A stretch of 64,000 bases of DNA from WHTK01 sp963711035 (lineage in GTDB: Bacteria > Chloroflexota > Dehalococcoidia > DSTF01 > WHTK01): the NCBI GenBank assembly GCA_963711035.1, contig CAVQCN010000005.1, positions 399,616 to 463,615 on the forward strand, in the 5' to 3' direction. Shown here piece by piece: positions 24,746-33,373 of the stretch. Position 1 is the first letter of the stretch; each line of letters opens with the position of its first letter. Under the pieces are notes generated by a model. That model made no database searches, was not told the origin of the DNA, and worked only from the letters and a program-made list of their open reading frames with translations. The position numbers and the translations under genes were made by a program.

Positions 24746-25861
24746 GCCCGGGCGAAGCTGCGGCTCCAGGCGTCTGCTTCCATTATGGCCTCCAGCGACG
24801 ACGCCGGCGTTGCCGTGTACTCATTCAGAATATCGGCTAGAAGGCTGGCGATGTCGAGAAAGCCAATGCGGCGGTGCAGAAAGGCATCGACGCCCTCCTC
24901 ATCGGCGGCGGCGAGGATGGCCGGGCAGGTGCCACCACGCCGGCCGGCTTCGAGGGCCAGCGAGAGGCAGGGATAGCGCTCGAAGTCCATCTCGCCGAAA
25001 TTCAGCGAGCCGAGGCGCGCGAAATCGACGGCCGGCAGCTCGAGCGACAGGCGCTCCGGGTAGCTGAGGGCGAACTGGATCGGCTGGCGCATGTCCGGGA
25101 AGGACAGGTGCGCCTTGAAGGAGCCGTCCACCATCTCGACCATCGAGTGGATGATGCTCTCGCGGTGCAGCAGCACGTCGATCTGCTCGTACGGGATGCC
25201 GAACAGCCAGTGCGCCTCGATCACCTCGAGACCCTTGTTGAACAGGCTGGCGGAGTCGATGGTGATGCGCTGCCCCATCTGCCAGGTGGGATGCGCCAGC
25301 GCCTTCTCCGGCGTGACCTCGGACAGCTCGGCGAGCGAAAGGTCGCGCAGGGCGCCGCCTGACGCCGTTATGACAAGTCGTCCGTACACCGCTCACGTCT
25401 TCGCCCGCCAGGCACTGCCAGATGGCGCTGTGCTCGCTGTCGACGGGGCGAATTTCGCCGCCGCCCTGCTCGGCCGCGTCCTTGAGCAAGCCGCCGGCCA
25501 TGACCATCGCTTCCTTGTTGGCCAGCGCCACCGTGCGGCCCTTCTGCAACGCGGCGTAGACCGGCTCCAGGCCGCCCTTGCCGACGACGGCGGACATGAC
25601 GACGTCGACTTCGGGGTCGCACGCCATCTCGGTGAGACTGACGAAGGTGGGAGTCTCGGCGCCGAGCCGCTCGCGCAGCGCTTCGGGGCGCTCGCAGCAG
25701 ACCATCGAGGGGTGGAACTCGCGTACCTGATCGGCCAACAGGTCGACGTTGTTGCCGGCAGCGAGGGCGGCCACGCTGAAGCGCTCCGGGTGGGCGCGGA
25801 CGACGTCGAGCGTCTGGCGGCCGATCGACCCGGTGGAGCCGAGGACGGCGATCCGAGTCAT
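24718..25861 (-). CDS. dxr: DXP reductoisomerase, frameshifted
   Basis: Dxr converts DXP to MEP with NADPH, the committed step of the MEP pathway. The first part reads MTRIAVLGSTGSIGRQTLDV and then ALANKEAMVMAGGLL, EIRPVDSEHSAIWQCLAGED. After a slip the second part continues RLVITASGGALRDLSLAELS, HPTWQMGQRITIDSASLFNK, GLEVIEAHWLFG and MRQPIQFALSYPERLSL. The junction needs removal of one base near 25381. All domains are otherwise present at normal length. The ATG at 25861 overlaps the cdsA stop. Because this is the sole MEP entry enzyme beside an intact ispG, an assembly indel is the likelier explanation. Confidence 0.93.
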
Positions 25862-26646
25862 TTGATGATCCACTGCAGGTACCAGTATACCGCCGGAATC
25901 GCGAAGAGCAGGCTGTCCAGCCGGTCGGCGATGCCGCCGTGGCCCGGCACCAGAACGCTGCTGTCCTTGACTCCCAGCGAGCGCTTGAGGGCCGACTCCG
26001 CCAGGTCGCCGAACATGATGACGATGGGCAGCAGGATGCCCAGGATAATGCGGTGCTGTAGCTCCAGGTCGAGACTGAGGGCGAAATCGAGCGCGAAGAC
26101 GGCGATGAAACCGGTGACGATGCCGCCTACGGCGCCTTCGACAGTCTTGCCGGGGCTAATAGCGGGCGCCAGCTTGCGACGGCCGAAGGTGCGGCCGAGG
26201 GCGTAGGCGCCTGTATCGGAGATCCAGACCGTGAGCACGGCGAAGATGACGAGGTTGCGGCCGTCGTGCAGGTTGCGCAGCAGGACGAAATGGCCGGCCA
26301 GCACGCCGAAGTAGAGCGCCATCGTCAGGCCCCAGAGCCACGCCTCGATGTTGGCGGCGGGGTCCGGTGTGAAGGTGTAGACCATCGACAGGACGATGAT
26401 GATGACGGTGGCGGCGCCGAGCAGATCGTCGACGCCACCGGTGGCCGCGACGGGCAGCGCGGCGGTTAACAGCGCGGTCAGCACGCCCCAGGGCGTCCAG
26501 GCGTTACCCCGTGCCGCGCTGATCTCGATCGAGGCGATGAAGACGGCCAACGCCACGACGCCAGCAAACAGCTCATGACCGATCCATATGGTGAGGATGA
26601 TGAGCGGGATGCCGACGGCGGCGCTGAGGAGTCGCTGGAGGAGCAT
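25858..26646 (-). CDS. cdsA: Phosphatidate cytidylyltransferase
   Basis: CdsA makes CDP-diacylglycerol from phosphatidate and CTP in the membrane. The 262-residue protein has about eight hydrophobic segments. The family features are VWISDTGAYALGRTFGRRKL, SPGKTVEGAVGG and, near the C-terminus, the signature SSVLVPGHGGIADRLDSLLF, in which G-H-G-G-I-x-D-R-x-D binds the metal and substrate. It starts 15 bases after the uppS stop and overlaps dxr by four bases, in the usual uppS-cdsA-dxr order. Confidence 0.95.
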   Translation of the reverse strand: MLLQRLLSAAVGIPLIILTIWIGHELFAGVVALAVFIASIEISAARGNAWTPWGVLTALLTAALPVAATGGVDDLLGAATVIIIVLSMVYTFTPDPAANIEAWLWGLTMALYFGVLAGHFVLLRNLHDGRNLVIFAVLTVWISDTGAYALGRTFGRRKLAPAISPGKTVEGAVGGIVTGFIAVFALDFALSLDLELQHRIILGILLPIVIMFGDLAESALKRSLGVKDSSVLVPGHGGIADRLDSLLFAIPAVYWYLQWIIK

Positions 26647-26661
26647 CCTCCTGGGCCGCTC

Positions 26662-27468
26662 TCAGGCCGTTCGATGAGCGCCGCTGGCGGCGACGCTCCC
26701 GTTGGACATGCTGCCGTCTTCGAGCCCGCCGAAGCGACGGCCGCGGCGGGCGTACTCGGCCAGTGCCCGGTCGACCTCGGCTTCGTCGAAGTCGGGCCAG
26801 TAGGCCGGCGTCGAGTAGTACTCGGCGTAGGCAGCCTGCCAGATGAGGAAGTTCGAGAGGCGCATCTCGCCGGCGGTCCGAATCACGAGGTCCGGGTCCG
26901 GAATGCCGTGGGTGTTGAGGTAGCAGGAGAAGAGGTCCTCGTCGATGCGGTCGGGGAGCACGCCGTCGGCGACGATGCGCCGCACTGCCTCGACGATCTC
27001 GGCGCGACCGCCGTAGTTGAAGGCCACACAGACGGTGAGGCCATCGTTGTCGCGCGTCAGGGCGATCGCCTCCCGGACGCGGCGCTGCAAGTCCGGCGAG
27101 AGCGGGTCGAGGCTGCCGAGATGCAGCAGGCGGACGTTGTTTTCGTGCAGCGCGTTGAGCTCGCGGTCGATGACGCGGCCGACGAGGCGCATGAGAGGGT
27201 TGACCTCCTGCTTGGGGCGCTTCCAGTTCTCCGTCGAGAAGGCGTACAGCGTGAGGTATTTGACCTGCCGCTCGCCGAACGCGGTGATGATGCGGCGCAA
27301 GTTCTCGGTGCCAGCGCGATGGCCCGCCTGCCGCGAGAGGCCGCGTTCCTTTGCCCAGCGACCGTTGCCGTCCATGATGACAGCGACGTGGCAAGGAACG
27401 ACGGCCGGAACCGGAACTGAGGGGCGGCTGGTTGCGACGGGGCGGGAAATGGCGGGGCGAATGACCAT
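26662..27468 (-). CDS. uppS: Isoprenyl (undecaprenyl) diphosphate synthase
   Basis: UppS extends farnesyl diphosphate with IPP to the polyprenyl carrier used for cell-wall synthesis. Motifs of the cis-prenyltransferase fold are present: CHVAVIMDGNGRWAKERGLS (catalytic Asp near residue 34), GHRAGTENLRRIITAFGE, LTLYAFSTENWKRP, VAFNYGGRAEI and DPDLVIRTAGEMRLSNFLIW followed by QAAYAEYY. The R-T-A-G-E variant replaces the commoner R-T-S-G-E. The extra 25 N-terminal residues are Pro/Val-rich, so a downstream start is possible. Confidence 0.94.
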   Translation of the reverse strand: MVIRPAISRPVATSRPSVPVPAVVPCHVAVIMDGNGRWAKERGLSRQAGHRAGTENLRRIITAFGERQVKYLTLYAFSTENWKRPKQEVNPLMRLVGRVIDRELNALHENNVRLLHLGSLDPLSPDLQRRVREAIALTRDNDGLTVCVAFNYGGRAEIVEAVRRIVADGVLPDRIDEDLFSCYLNTHGIPDPDLVIRTAGEMRLSNFLIWQAAYAEYYSTPAYWPDFDEAEVDRALAEYARRGRRFGGLEDGSMSNGSVAASGAHRTA

Positions 27469-27483
27469 CAGGACACTGGAGGC

Positions 27484-28041
27484 TTACACCTCCATGAGCT
27501 CAGACTCCTTGTCGTGGCCGCGCTGCTCGATGGCGGCGACGTAGCGGTCCGTCAGCTTCTGCAGCTGGTCCTGGGCGCGGCGCAGGTCGTCTTCGGTGAC
27601 CTCCTTGCCCTGCACCAGCTTGCGCACCTGCTCAATGCCGTCGCGGCGCACATTGCGCACGGCCACACGCCCCTCTTCGATGCGCTTCTGCACGACCTTG
27701 ATCAGATCCTTGCGGCGCTGCTCGGTGAGAGGCGGGATGGCGAGACGGATCATTGTGCCGTCGGTCGAGGGCGTCAGCCCCAGGTCGGAGGACTGGATCG
27801 CCTTCTCGATGGCGGAAACCGCGTTGCGGTCCCACGGCTGGATCGTCAGGAGACGTGCTTCCGGAGCCGCGACGGTGGCCATCTGATTAATGGCCAACAT
27901 GCTGCCGAAGTAATCGACGCGCACGTGATCGACGAGGCCGACATGGGCATGACCGGTGCGAATGGCGGCCAGCTCGCGGTCGACCGCTTCGACCGACTTC
28001 TCCATGTGGCTCTCGCAGGTGGAAATGACGTCCTCGATCAT
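27484..28041 (-). CDS. frr: Ribosome recycling factor
   Basis: RRF splits post-termination ribosomes with EF-G. The 185-residue protein has the three-helix bundle (MEKSVEAVDRELAAIRTGHA; TEQRRKDLIKVVQKRIEEGR; NVRRDGIEQVRKLVQGKEVT). The small beta domain is VDYFGSMLAINQMATVAAPE, LLTIQPWD and LGLTPSTDGTMIRLAIPPLT. ATG at 28041 has GAGGTG upstream and is preferred to the GTG one codon earlier. It directly follows tsf; the usual intervening pyrH is missing here. Confidence 0.96.
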   Translation of the reverse strand: MIEDVISTCESHMEKSVEAVDRELAAIRTGHAHVGLVDHVRVDYFGSMLAINQMATVAAPEARLLTIQPWDRNAVSAIEKAIQSSDLGLTPSTDGTMIRLAIPPLTEQRRKDLIKVVQKRIEEGRVAVRNVRRDGIEQVRKLVQGKEVTEDDLRRAQDQLQKLTDRYVAAIEQRGHDKESELMEV

Positions 28042-28073
28042 CACGACACCTCGACGAATGACGGCGGGCGCGG

Positions 28074-28580
28074 TTACTCGGCGCCCAGTTCGAAGCGTGA
28101 AAAGCGCCGAACCTGGATGTTCTCTCCGGTCTTACCTATCGTCTCGTTGATAAGCTGGCGAATGTTCTTGCCCGGGTCGCGGATGTAAGGCTGCTCCAGC
28201 AGCACCATTTCTTCCTTGTGACCCTCGGAGCCGGACGGCAGATCATCTTCCGAGACGACCAGCGGGTTGGCAGCAGCGACCTGCATGGCGATCTCGTGGG
28301 CCAGCGTCTGAAACTCGGGCGTGCGGGCCACGAAGTCCGTCTCGCAGTTGACCTCGACGATGGCGCCAATGCGTCCGGCGTGGATGTAGCTCTCGATCAG
28401 GCCCTGGGCGGTGACGCGATCTGCCTTCTTCGCGGCCGTGGCGATGCCCTGCTCAGCAAGGATATCGATCGCCTTCTCAATGTCGCCGCTACTGGATTCG
28501 AGGGCGCGTTTGCAGTCCATAACGCCGGCACCGCTACGCTCTCGAAGCTCTTTGATGAGGTCGAGTGATATTTCCGACAA
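28074..28580 (-). CDS. tsf: Elongation factor Ts, short form
   Basis: EF-Ts is the GDP exchange factor for EF-Tu. The N-terminal UBA-like domain (LIKELRERSGAGVMDCKRAL) and the core T-D-F-V-A-R motif (VEVNCETDFVARTPEFQTLA) are present. At 168 residues it lacks most of the second core subdomain and the coiled coil of the long E. coli form, as in Thermus, cyanobacteria and Dehalococcoidia. It ends in GENIQVRRFSRFELG. It lies six bases behind rpsB. Confidence 0.95.
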   Translation of the reverse strand: MSEISLDLIKELRERSGAGVMDCKRALESSSGDIEKAIDILAEQGIATAAKKADRVTAQGLIESYIHAGRIGAIVEVNCETDFVARTPEFQTLAHEIAMQVAAANPLVVSEDDLPSGSEGHKEEMVLLEQPYIRDPGKNIRQLINETIGKTGENIQVRRFSRFELGAE

Positions 28581-28586
28581 CGGGTA

Positions 28587-29405
28587 CTACTCCTCGGTAG
28601 TTGCAGCAGGGGCTGATGCTTCTTCTGATGCGCTGCCGGGCGCCGGCTCGTCCGGCGAGGCGCTGTAGGTGCGCTGGCCATCTTCGCCGAAGTCGAACTC
28701 CTCGCCGCCGGCACCGTAGTCGCGGCGCTGGTTGCCCTCGATCACGGCATCGGCGATGCGGGTCGTGACCAGACGGACTGCGCGAATCGCGTCGTCATTC
28801 GACGGGATCGGGTAGTCGATGAGGTTGGGGTTGCAGTTGGTGTCCGTCATGGCAACGATGGGGATGCCCGTGCGGTTGGCCTCAGCGACAGAGATGTACT
28901 CCATGCTCGGGTCCACGATGTACACGGCCGAAGGCAGCTTGGTCATCTCCTTGATGCCGCCGAAGTGGCGGTTGAGGCGCTCGATCTCTTCTTCGATCTT
29001 GAGGACGTCTTTCTTGGGCAGGCGGGTAAACTCGCCACGTTCGATGGCGTCTTCCAACCGCACCAGGTGGTCAATACGCCCCTGGATGGTGCTGAAGTTG
29101 GTCAGCGTGCCGCCGAGCCAGCGCGTGTTCACGTAGGGCATGCCGCAGCGAGAGGCTTCCGTCTGAATCGTCTCCTGAGCCTGCTTCTTGGTGCCGACGA
29201 ACAGGATCGTGCCGCCGTTTGCGACGGTCTCGGACACCCACTCGCTCGCCTCTTCCAGACGGCGAACCGTCTGCTGCAGGTCGATGATGTGAATGCCGTT
29301 GCGCTGGGTGAAGATGAAGGGCCGCATGCGCGGATCCCAGCGCCTGGTCTGATGGCCGAAGTGTGCCCCGGCCTCTAGGAGCGATTTCATCGTTACGGTT
29401 GCCAC
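28587..29405 (-). CDS. rpsB: 30S ribosomal protein S2
   Basis: S2 is conserved throughout: MKSLLEAGAHFGHQTRRWDP, FIFTQRNGIHIIDLQQTVRR, TILFVGTKKQAQETIQTEAS, MPYVNTRWLGGTLTNFSTI and VAMTDTNCNPNLIDYPIPSN followed by DDAIRAVRLVT. An acidic Ala/Pro-rich tail of about 45 residues ends the protein. The start is the GTG at 29405 (V-A-T-V-T-M-K-S), with GGAGGG upstream; the longer open frame is not conserved. It heads the rpsB-tsf-frr-uppS-cdsA-dxr-rseP-ispG run. Confidence 0.96.
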   Translation of the reverse strand: MATVTMKSLLEAGAHFGHQTRRWDPRMRPFIFTQRNGIHIIDLQQTVRRLEEASEWVSETVANGGTILFVGTKKQAQETIQTEASRCGMPYVNTRWLGGTLTNFSTIQGRIDHLVRLEDAIERGEFTRLPKKDVLKIEEEIERLNRHFGGIKEMTKLPSAVYIVDPSMEYISVAEANRTGIPIVAMTDTNCNPNLIDYPIPSNDDAIRAVRLVTTRIADAVIEGNQRRDYGAGGEEFDFGEDGQRTYSASPDEPAPGSASEEASAPAATTEE

Positions 29406-29490
29406 GCCTCTACGCGCCCTCCTCGATTTTCCGCCCGGAATGCCCGATCCGGGCCCCGAATCATATCTGCTTTGCGGCACTCAAGTATAG

Positions 29491-29525
29491 CATGATGGCC
29501 GGACGATCTCGGCCCGGCCATCATG
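29491..29525. terminator. Inverted repeat after the LppX-like gene
   Basis: CATGATGGCCGG and its exact complement form a 12-bp stem with an 11-base loop, 19 bases past the stop of the 29544-30446 gene. It has no clear T-run, so it is a weak or bidirectional terminator. Confidence 0.6.
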
Positions 29526-29543
29526 GAGTCAGCGCTCTCGCGA

Positions 29544-30446
29544 TCAGTTGCTCGGCGGCGTGATGTCGAAGTTGCTGTTGATGTCGGTGATATCCAGGTT
29601 CATCTTGAGGTTGAAGGGCGCGTTGTCCGCGTCCGTGCCGATCATCTCCACCCGCATACGTACCGGCACGCCGTCGCTCGTCAACCAGACCTGAAAGTTG
29701 AACGTCGTAAGGTCGGTGATGTCGGCGCTGTTGCCGAAGAAGCCACCCAGCGTGCTGCGCAGCGTATTGTAGGTCTCCTTATCAATGCCGCACATGTGCG
29801 TTTCGACGCCATTGACCGTCTCCGTGCTGCTGCTGCAGTTGAACTGATTGAGCGTCGTCGTGAAGTCGCTGTCGCTCCAGAAGGCGTTGATGAAGATCAC
29901 GTCCTGAACGTCAGACGGAGTAGCCGGCTGCGGACCCTGCACGAGACCACCGACGTCCTGCCACTGCTGGTCGCCAATCACGGTCCGTGTGATATCGAGG
30001 CCCGAGATATTGAGGTCAGTCTGGGCCTTGTCGGGCGCAACGTAGGCGCCCGTAACCGCCATGGACACGTCGCCGGAGGAGTCACCCGATCCGAGGGTAC
30101 TAGCCAGTTCGCTGAGAGCACCGCCGTTGCCGGAGATGTTCAGCGCGTACTTGTAACTGGTAAGGCTGGAGAGCGGCGAAGCCGTCGCGCCACCCGAGGA
30201 ATCGGACGAAGCCGCCGTCGCGGTCACGGCGGGTGCACTGGATGAGCCGTTGTTGCTGCCGGACTGACTGCCGCTGCCCGACGTCGCGGCCGGCGCCGCC
30301 GCAGGCGTATCCGTGGACGTCGTCGAGCTCTTCTTGCTGCCGCCGCAACCGACGACCAGCGCAGCGATGAGGATCGCTCCGATCGTGAGGCCGAAGATGC
30401 GTTTGACGCCGGATGGCGAGATCAAGGCCGTGTTGGTGTGTGGCAC
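29544..30446 (-). CDS. LppX/LprG-like secreted lipoprotein
   Basis: This 300-residue protein has a lipoprotein signal (FGLTIGAILIAALVVGCGG) and then about 60 residues of Ser/Thr/Gly/Ala linker. The globular part starts near LTSYKYALNISGNGG and contains ALSELASTLGSGDSSGDVSM, DVGGLVQGPQ and TDLTTFNFQVWLTSDGVPVR. MRVEMIGTDADNAPFNLKMN and LDITDINSNFDITPP close it. The closing pattern, a beta-rich sheet ending in I-T-x-x-N-F-D-I-x-P-P, is that of the LppX_LprAFG fold, which carries lipids or glycolipids. The cargo here is unknown. A pair of Cys residues (near 205 and 220) may be bridged. Confidence 0.75.
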   Translation of the reverse strand: MPHTNTALISPSGVKRIFGLTIGAILIAALVVGCGGSKKSSTTSTDTPAAAPAATSGSGSQSGSNNGSSSAPAVTATAASSDSSGGATASPLSSLTSYKYALNISGNGGALSELASTLGSGDSSGDVSMAVTGAYVAPDKAQTDLNISGLDITRTVIGDQQWQDVGGLVQGPQPATPSDVQDVIFINAFWSDSDFTTTLNQFNCSSSTETVNGVETHMCGIDKETYNTLRSTLGGFFGNSADITDLTTFNFQVWLTSDGVPVRMRVEMIGTDADNAPFNLKMNLDITDINSNFDITPPSN

Positions 30447-30686
30447 CGGAAAGCTGCTCCCTTCGGGGCTTCGAGATTCCCTGACTGACTATCGACGCGA
30501 CTCGGTAATCCGCCTGGCGATGCGGCGTTATGACGGGTTCATCAGCGCCATAAATTTCACTGATCCAGCCGTGAGGTCAGCTTAGCCCAGCTAGCGCCCT
30601 TACGCCAATCGATCCTACGAACAACTGTGCCAGAGTGGATTGGCGTACAGCGCGAATCTGCCTATCGTCCGCGCGAGGTGTGAGAG

Positions 30687-31505
30687 ATGATCGATGCTCG
30701 CGACAAGGTAACGAACCCGGCCGGCCGCTTCAAGATTGACCCCAAGAGGCTGATCGGCATCGCCCTGCACCACAGCGTGAGCGGCGATTACCTGACGCAC
30801 CAGTCGAGCGAAGCGGATGAGATCGGCCAGCTGCAGGCCATCGACCGCTACCACGTCTCGGAGGGCTTCGGCGGCATTGGCTACCACCTGGCCGCCTTCG
30901 CCTCCGGCCGCGTCTACCAGACCGGCGACCTCGACGGCGCCCGCGCTCACGTTGCCAACCGTAACCAGGAGCTCATCGGCATCGTCGCTATCGGCACATT
31001 CACGGACCGCCTGCCCGACCGGCCGCAGATCAACGCGCTGTTCGAGGCGATCGCCTTCGTAGACGCCTTCGTCGGCCGCACGCTTACGGTGAAGGGACAC
31101 CGCGACTGGGCGGTCGAGGGCCAGGGAACCCTGTGTCCGGGCCGCATCGACGAATTCGATTGGACTTCGCCGCCGCAGCCCGGGTCCGGTGTCATGGTGC
31201 GGTTCAACGGCATCGCGACGTGGTTCGAGGGCCGCAGCCTGCCGGACGGCGCCCAGGGCGGCGTGCTCGACGCGAGAGCGGCTTTCACGCTGCCGGCCGA
31301 GGCCCGCGCGCTACGGCTCGAGGTGGCACTGAAGCAAGGAGCCTTCTCCGCCGGCGACACGACCTACGCTGGACGAGTCGACGACCGCTACGGCGCGCGT
31401 CTGGGCATCATCGACGTGGACCTGCTGCCGGACGGCAGCCTGCGCTACGACTGTCCGCCGGGGACGGTCGTAGCGCGCATAGGCTGTCTCGGGTACTGGG
31501 CCTAA
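30687..31505 (+). CDS. N-acetylmuramoyl-L-alanine amidase/PGRP-like protein
   Basis: A zinc amidase_2 domain fills residues 1-165. IGIALHHSVSGDYLTHQS supplies the first zinc His. YHVSEGFGGIGYHLAAFASG, ANRNQELIGIVAIGTFTDRL and VKGHRDWAVEGQGTLCPGRI supply the second His and the Cys ligand. Such domains cleave the amide bond between muramic acid and the peptide. Residues 170-272 form a separate beta-rich domain (LRLEVALKQGAFSAGDTTYA, GRVDDRYGARLGIIDVDLLP) of unknown type. There is no signal peptide, so it may act through lysis or be phage-related. GAG precedes the ATG. Confidence 0.85.
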   Translation: MIDARDKVTNPAGRFKIDPKRLIGIALHHSVSGDYLTHQSSEADEIGQLQAIDRYHVSEGFGGIGYHLAAFASGRVYQTGDLDGARAHVANRNQELIGIVAIGTFTDRLPDRPQINALFEAIAFVDAFVGRTLTVKGHRDWAVEGQGTLCPGRIDEFDWTSPPQPGSGVMVRFNGIATWFEGRSLPDGAQGGVLDARAAFTLPAEARALRLEVALKQGAFSAGDTTYAGRVDDRYGARLGIIDVDLLPDGSLRYDCPPGTVVARIGCLGYWA

Positions 31506-32488
31506 CGACCGGCGATGGGGCTGGTCTCGCAGGCGATGCCGTTGCCGTTCTCGTCGAGGTGGCTCGGGTCACCCGGCACCGCATCGAAGTACGCCTGGGC
31601 CTCGGCTTGCGTGGCGAAGTCGCTGCAGTCGTAGGCGTCACCCGGCAGGTACTGCGAGCCGGCGGTAGGCGGCGTCGAAGGCGGCGGCGAGGTTTCTACC
31701 GAACTCTCGCTCTGCGGAGAAGTCGAGGTGCCGCCACCGGAGGACGAGCCTGATGGCGAGCCTGATGGCGAGACAGTAGCCGGCTGAGCCAGGCTGCTCA
31801 GATCCACGAAGACGGGACCCGTCCAATCAGGAAACGACTGGTCGCTATTCGACGTGACCGAGGCGTAGCAGGAGCCCTGGTACGTGAAGGGGCAGTAGTG
31901 AGATGTAGGCGAGGCTGCCCATGGAGAACTGAAACATCCGTTGTACGTGCAGTAGGGGTAGCCAATGCCGTTGTAGCCGGCGGAGCCGCAACCGGCCCAC
32001 GCTCCAGCCCAGCCAAGGGGCGTCGGTCCGCTCACACTCTGGTAGTAACCGCCCAGCCAGTAGGCATTCCAGACGGAGAGCGCCGGGCTACACGCGTAGC
32101 TCGCCGGCAAGAGGGCGCCACAGGCGGTGAAGCCCTGCACCGGCGACGTGATCCAGCCCGACGGTGTCAGCGTGTTGACGCGCCAGTAGTACGGCAGACC
32201 TCCGGCGAGCCCCGTCCAATCGAGCGTGCTGGAGTTAGGGTCAAGCGGGCCAATGCCGAGGAAGGCACCGTTGAAGAAGCCGTTCGGCGAGGTCGAGAAA
32301 TCGACCCATTGCTGCGTACCGGCAGGGATAGGGGCCCAGGTGAACTTGGCGGTGCCCGTACCGCCTGCACAGGTCGCCAAAGGGGAATAGAGGAACGGCC
32401 CATCTGCCCTGGCGGAACCAGACGAGGATGCCGAGAAGGCGACCAACGCTACGAATAGCGCTATGACGGGGATAGTCAGCTTCTTCAT
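31502..32488 (-). CDS. Secreted protein with C-terminal excalibur domain
   Basis: This 328-residue protein begins with a signal peptide (MKKLTIPVIALFVALVAFSA...ARA). The middle is rich in Trp, Tyr, Gly and Cys and has fibronectin-like phrases (WTGLAGGLPYYWRVNTLTPS, GWITSPVQGF). A Ser/Gly/Pro linker follows. The last 40 residues (YDCSDFATQAEAQAYFDAVP then HLDENGNGIACE) are an excalibur domain with its D-x-D-x-N-G calcium loop and two Cys. ATG at 32488 has AGGAAG upstream. It overlaps the amidase gene by four bases in convergent orientation. Probably a wall-associated protein. Confidence 0.8.
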   Translation of the reverse strand: MKKLTIPVIALFVALVAFSASSSGSARADGPFLYSPLATCAGGTGTAKFTWAPIPAGTQQWVDFSTSPNGFFNGAFLGIGPLDPNSSTLDWTGLAGGLPYYWRVNTLTPSGWITSPVQGFTACGALLPASYACSPALSVWNAYWLGGYYQSVSGPTPLGWAGAWAGCGSAGYNGIGYPYCTYNGCFSSPWAASPTSHYCPFTYQGSCYASVTSNSDQSFPDWTGPVFVDLSSLAQPATVSPSGSPSGSSSGGGTSTSPQSESSVETSPPPSTPPTAGSQYLPGDAYDCSDFATQAEAQAYFDAVPGDPSHLDENGNGIACETSPIAGR

Positions 32489-32530
32489 AGATTCGACACT
32501 TCCTTGGTTATGTAAGGACCAGCACTGCAC

Positions 32531-32850
32531 ATCCTAAGGCCATCTTCGGCAAATGGCGATACTTCTGAAGCAAAAAGTGGCCTTTCGAATCAGGAAGTCA
32601 GTCGCCACACGCCTCAGAAGGCCCGACGCACACTCGTCATCAGAGCTTCGTGCGCTCTTGTACGAGACACTGCGCGAGCGTTCGGACGCAACACCTCGCC
32701 TCTTGGCCATACGTCAATCCGCGGCACATGCAGACGCCACAGAGGCCTCCGATGGGACCGCCTTCCGGTCTCCCAGATGTCGAATCTCCTTCACCGTCCG
32801 TTAGCGGATGGGTAAGGAGCGCCATGTCTCGAATGAAGCGGTTGAAAAGC
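32531..32850. other. Gene-free gap
   Basis: This 320-base stretch is upstream of the excalibur gene and downstream of the Ig-like gene. Short open frames exist on both strands, but none has a ribosome site or recognisable content. I see no hairpin terminator or repeat. Confidence 0.4.
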
Positions 32851-33237
32851 TCAGGCGCGAGGCGGGCGCAGCTTGAAGACTTCCGGCACCCAGTTGATCG
32901 CCAGTTCCGGCGGCTTGTCCAGGATCTCCTCCAGGGAGACCGCACGGCCGGGCTTGTCGGCCTGAGCGGAGACCGTGGCTTTCACGTCGCGGCCAAAGAT
33001 GCTGCGCCGGTACCAGGTGAACTGTGACTTGCCCTCGGCGTCGCTCTCGCGCTTGATCTCCTCGGATTTGAAATTGGGCACGAAGCTGCCATCGCCCACC
33101 AGGGTAAGCACGACGTCCTCGCCCGCCACGGGTGCGCCGGACTCATCAGTCAGCAGGATCCGGTAGTGACGTCGCGTCGTGTTCGACGAAGCTTCTTCGA
33201 AAATCGAGACCGATACAGGTGATGCCGTGTCGCTCAT
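32851..33237 (-). CDS. Small Ig-like (bacterial Ig/Big-type) protein
   Basis: The 128 residues read VSIFEEASSNTTRRHYRILL, TDESGAPVAGEDVVLTLVGD, GSFVPNFKSEEIKRESDAEG and KSQFTWYRRSIFGRDVKATV. The phrase L-x-D-x-x-G-x-P-V-x-G-x-x-V, then D-x-x-G-x-x-x-F-x-W, is that of an invasin/Big_1-like beta sandwich. There is no signal peptide, so it is either cytoplasmic or exported in some other way. No function can be given. Confidence 0.62.
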   Translation of the reverse strand: MSDTASPVSVSIFEEASSNTTRRHYRILLTDESGAPVAGEDVVLTLVGDGSFVPNFKSEEIKRESDAEGKSQFTWYRRSIFGRDVKATVSAQADKPGRAVSLEEILDKPPELAINWVPEVFKLRPPRA

Positions 33238-33373
33238 GTTCCCCTCGTTGCAGCGATTCGGAAACGCATCCTCACCGCCAACCGATTGTGAATGTGTACG
33301 GCATAGGAATTACGAAATCGGACCGCAACTGTCAAGTTCCGGACAAGAGTGGCCCAGTCCCGTCACACACCGG

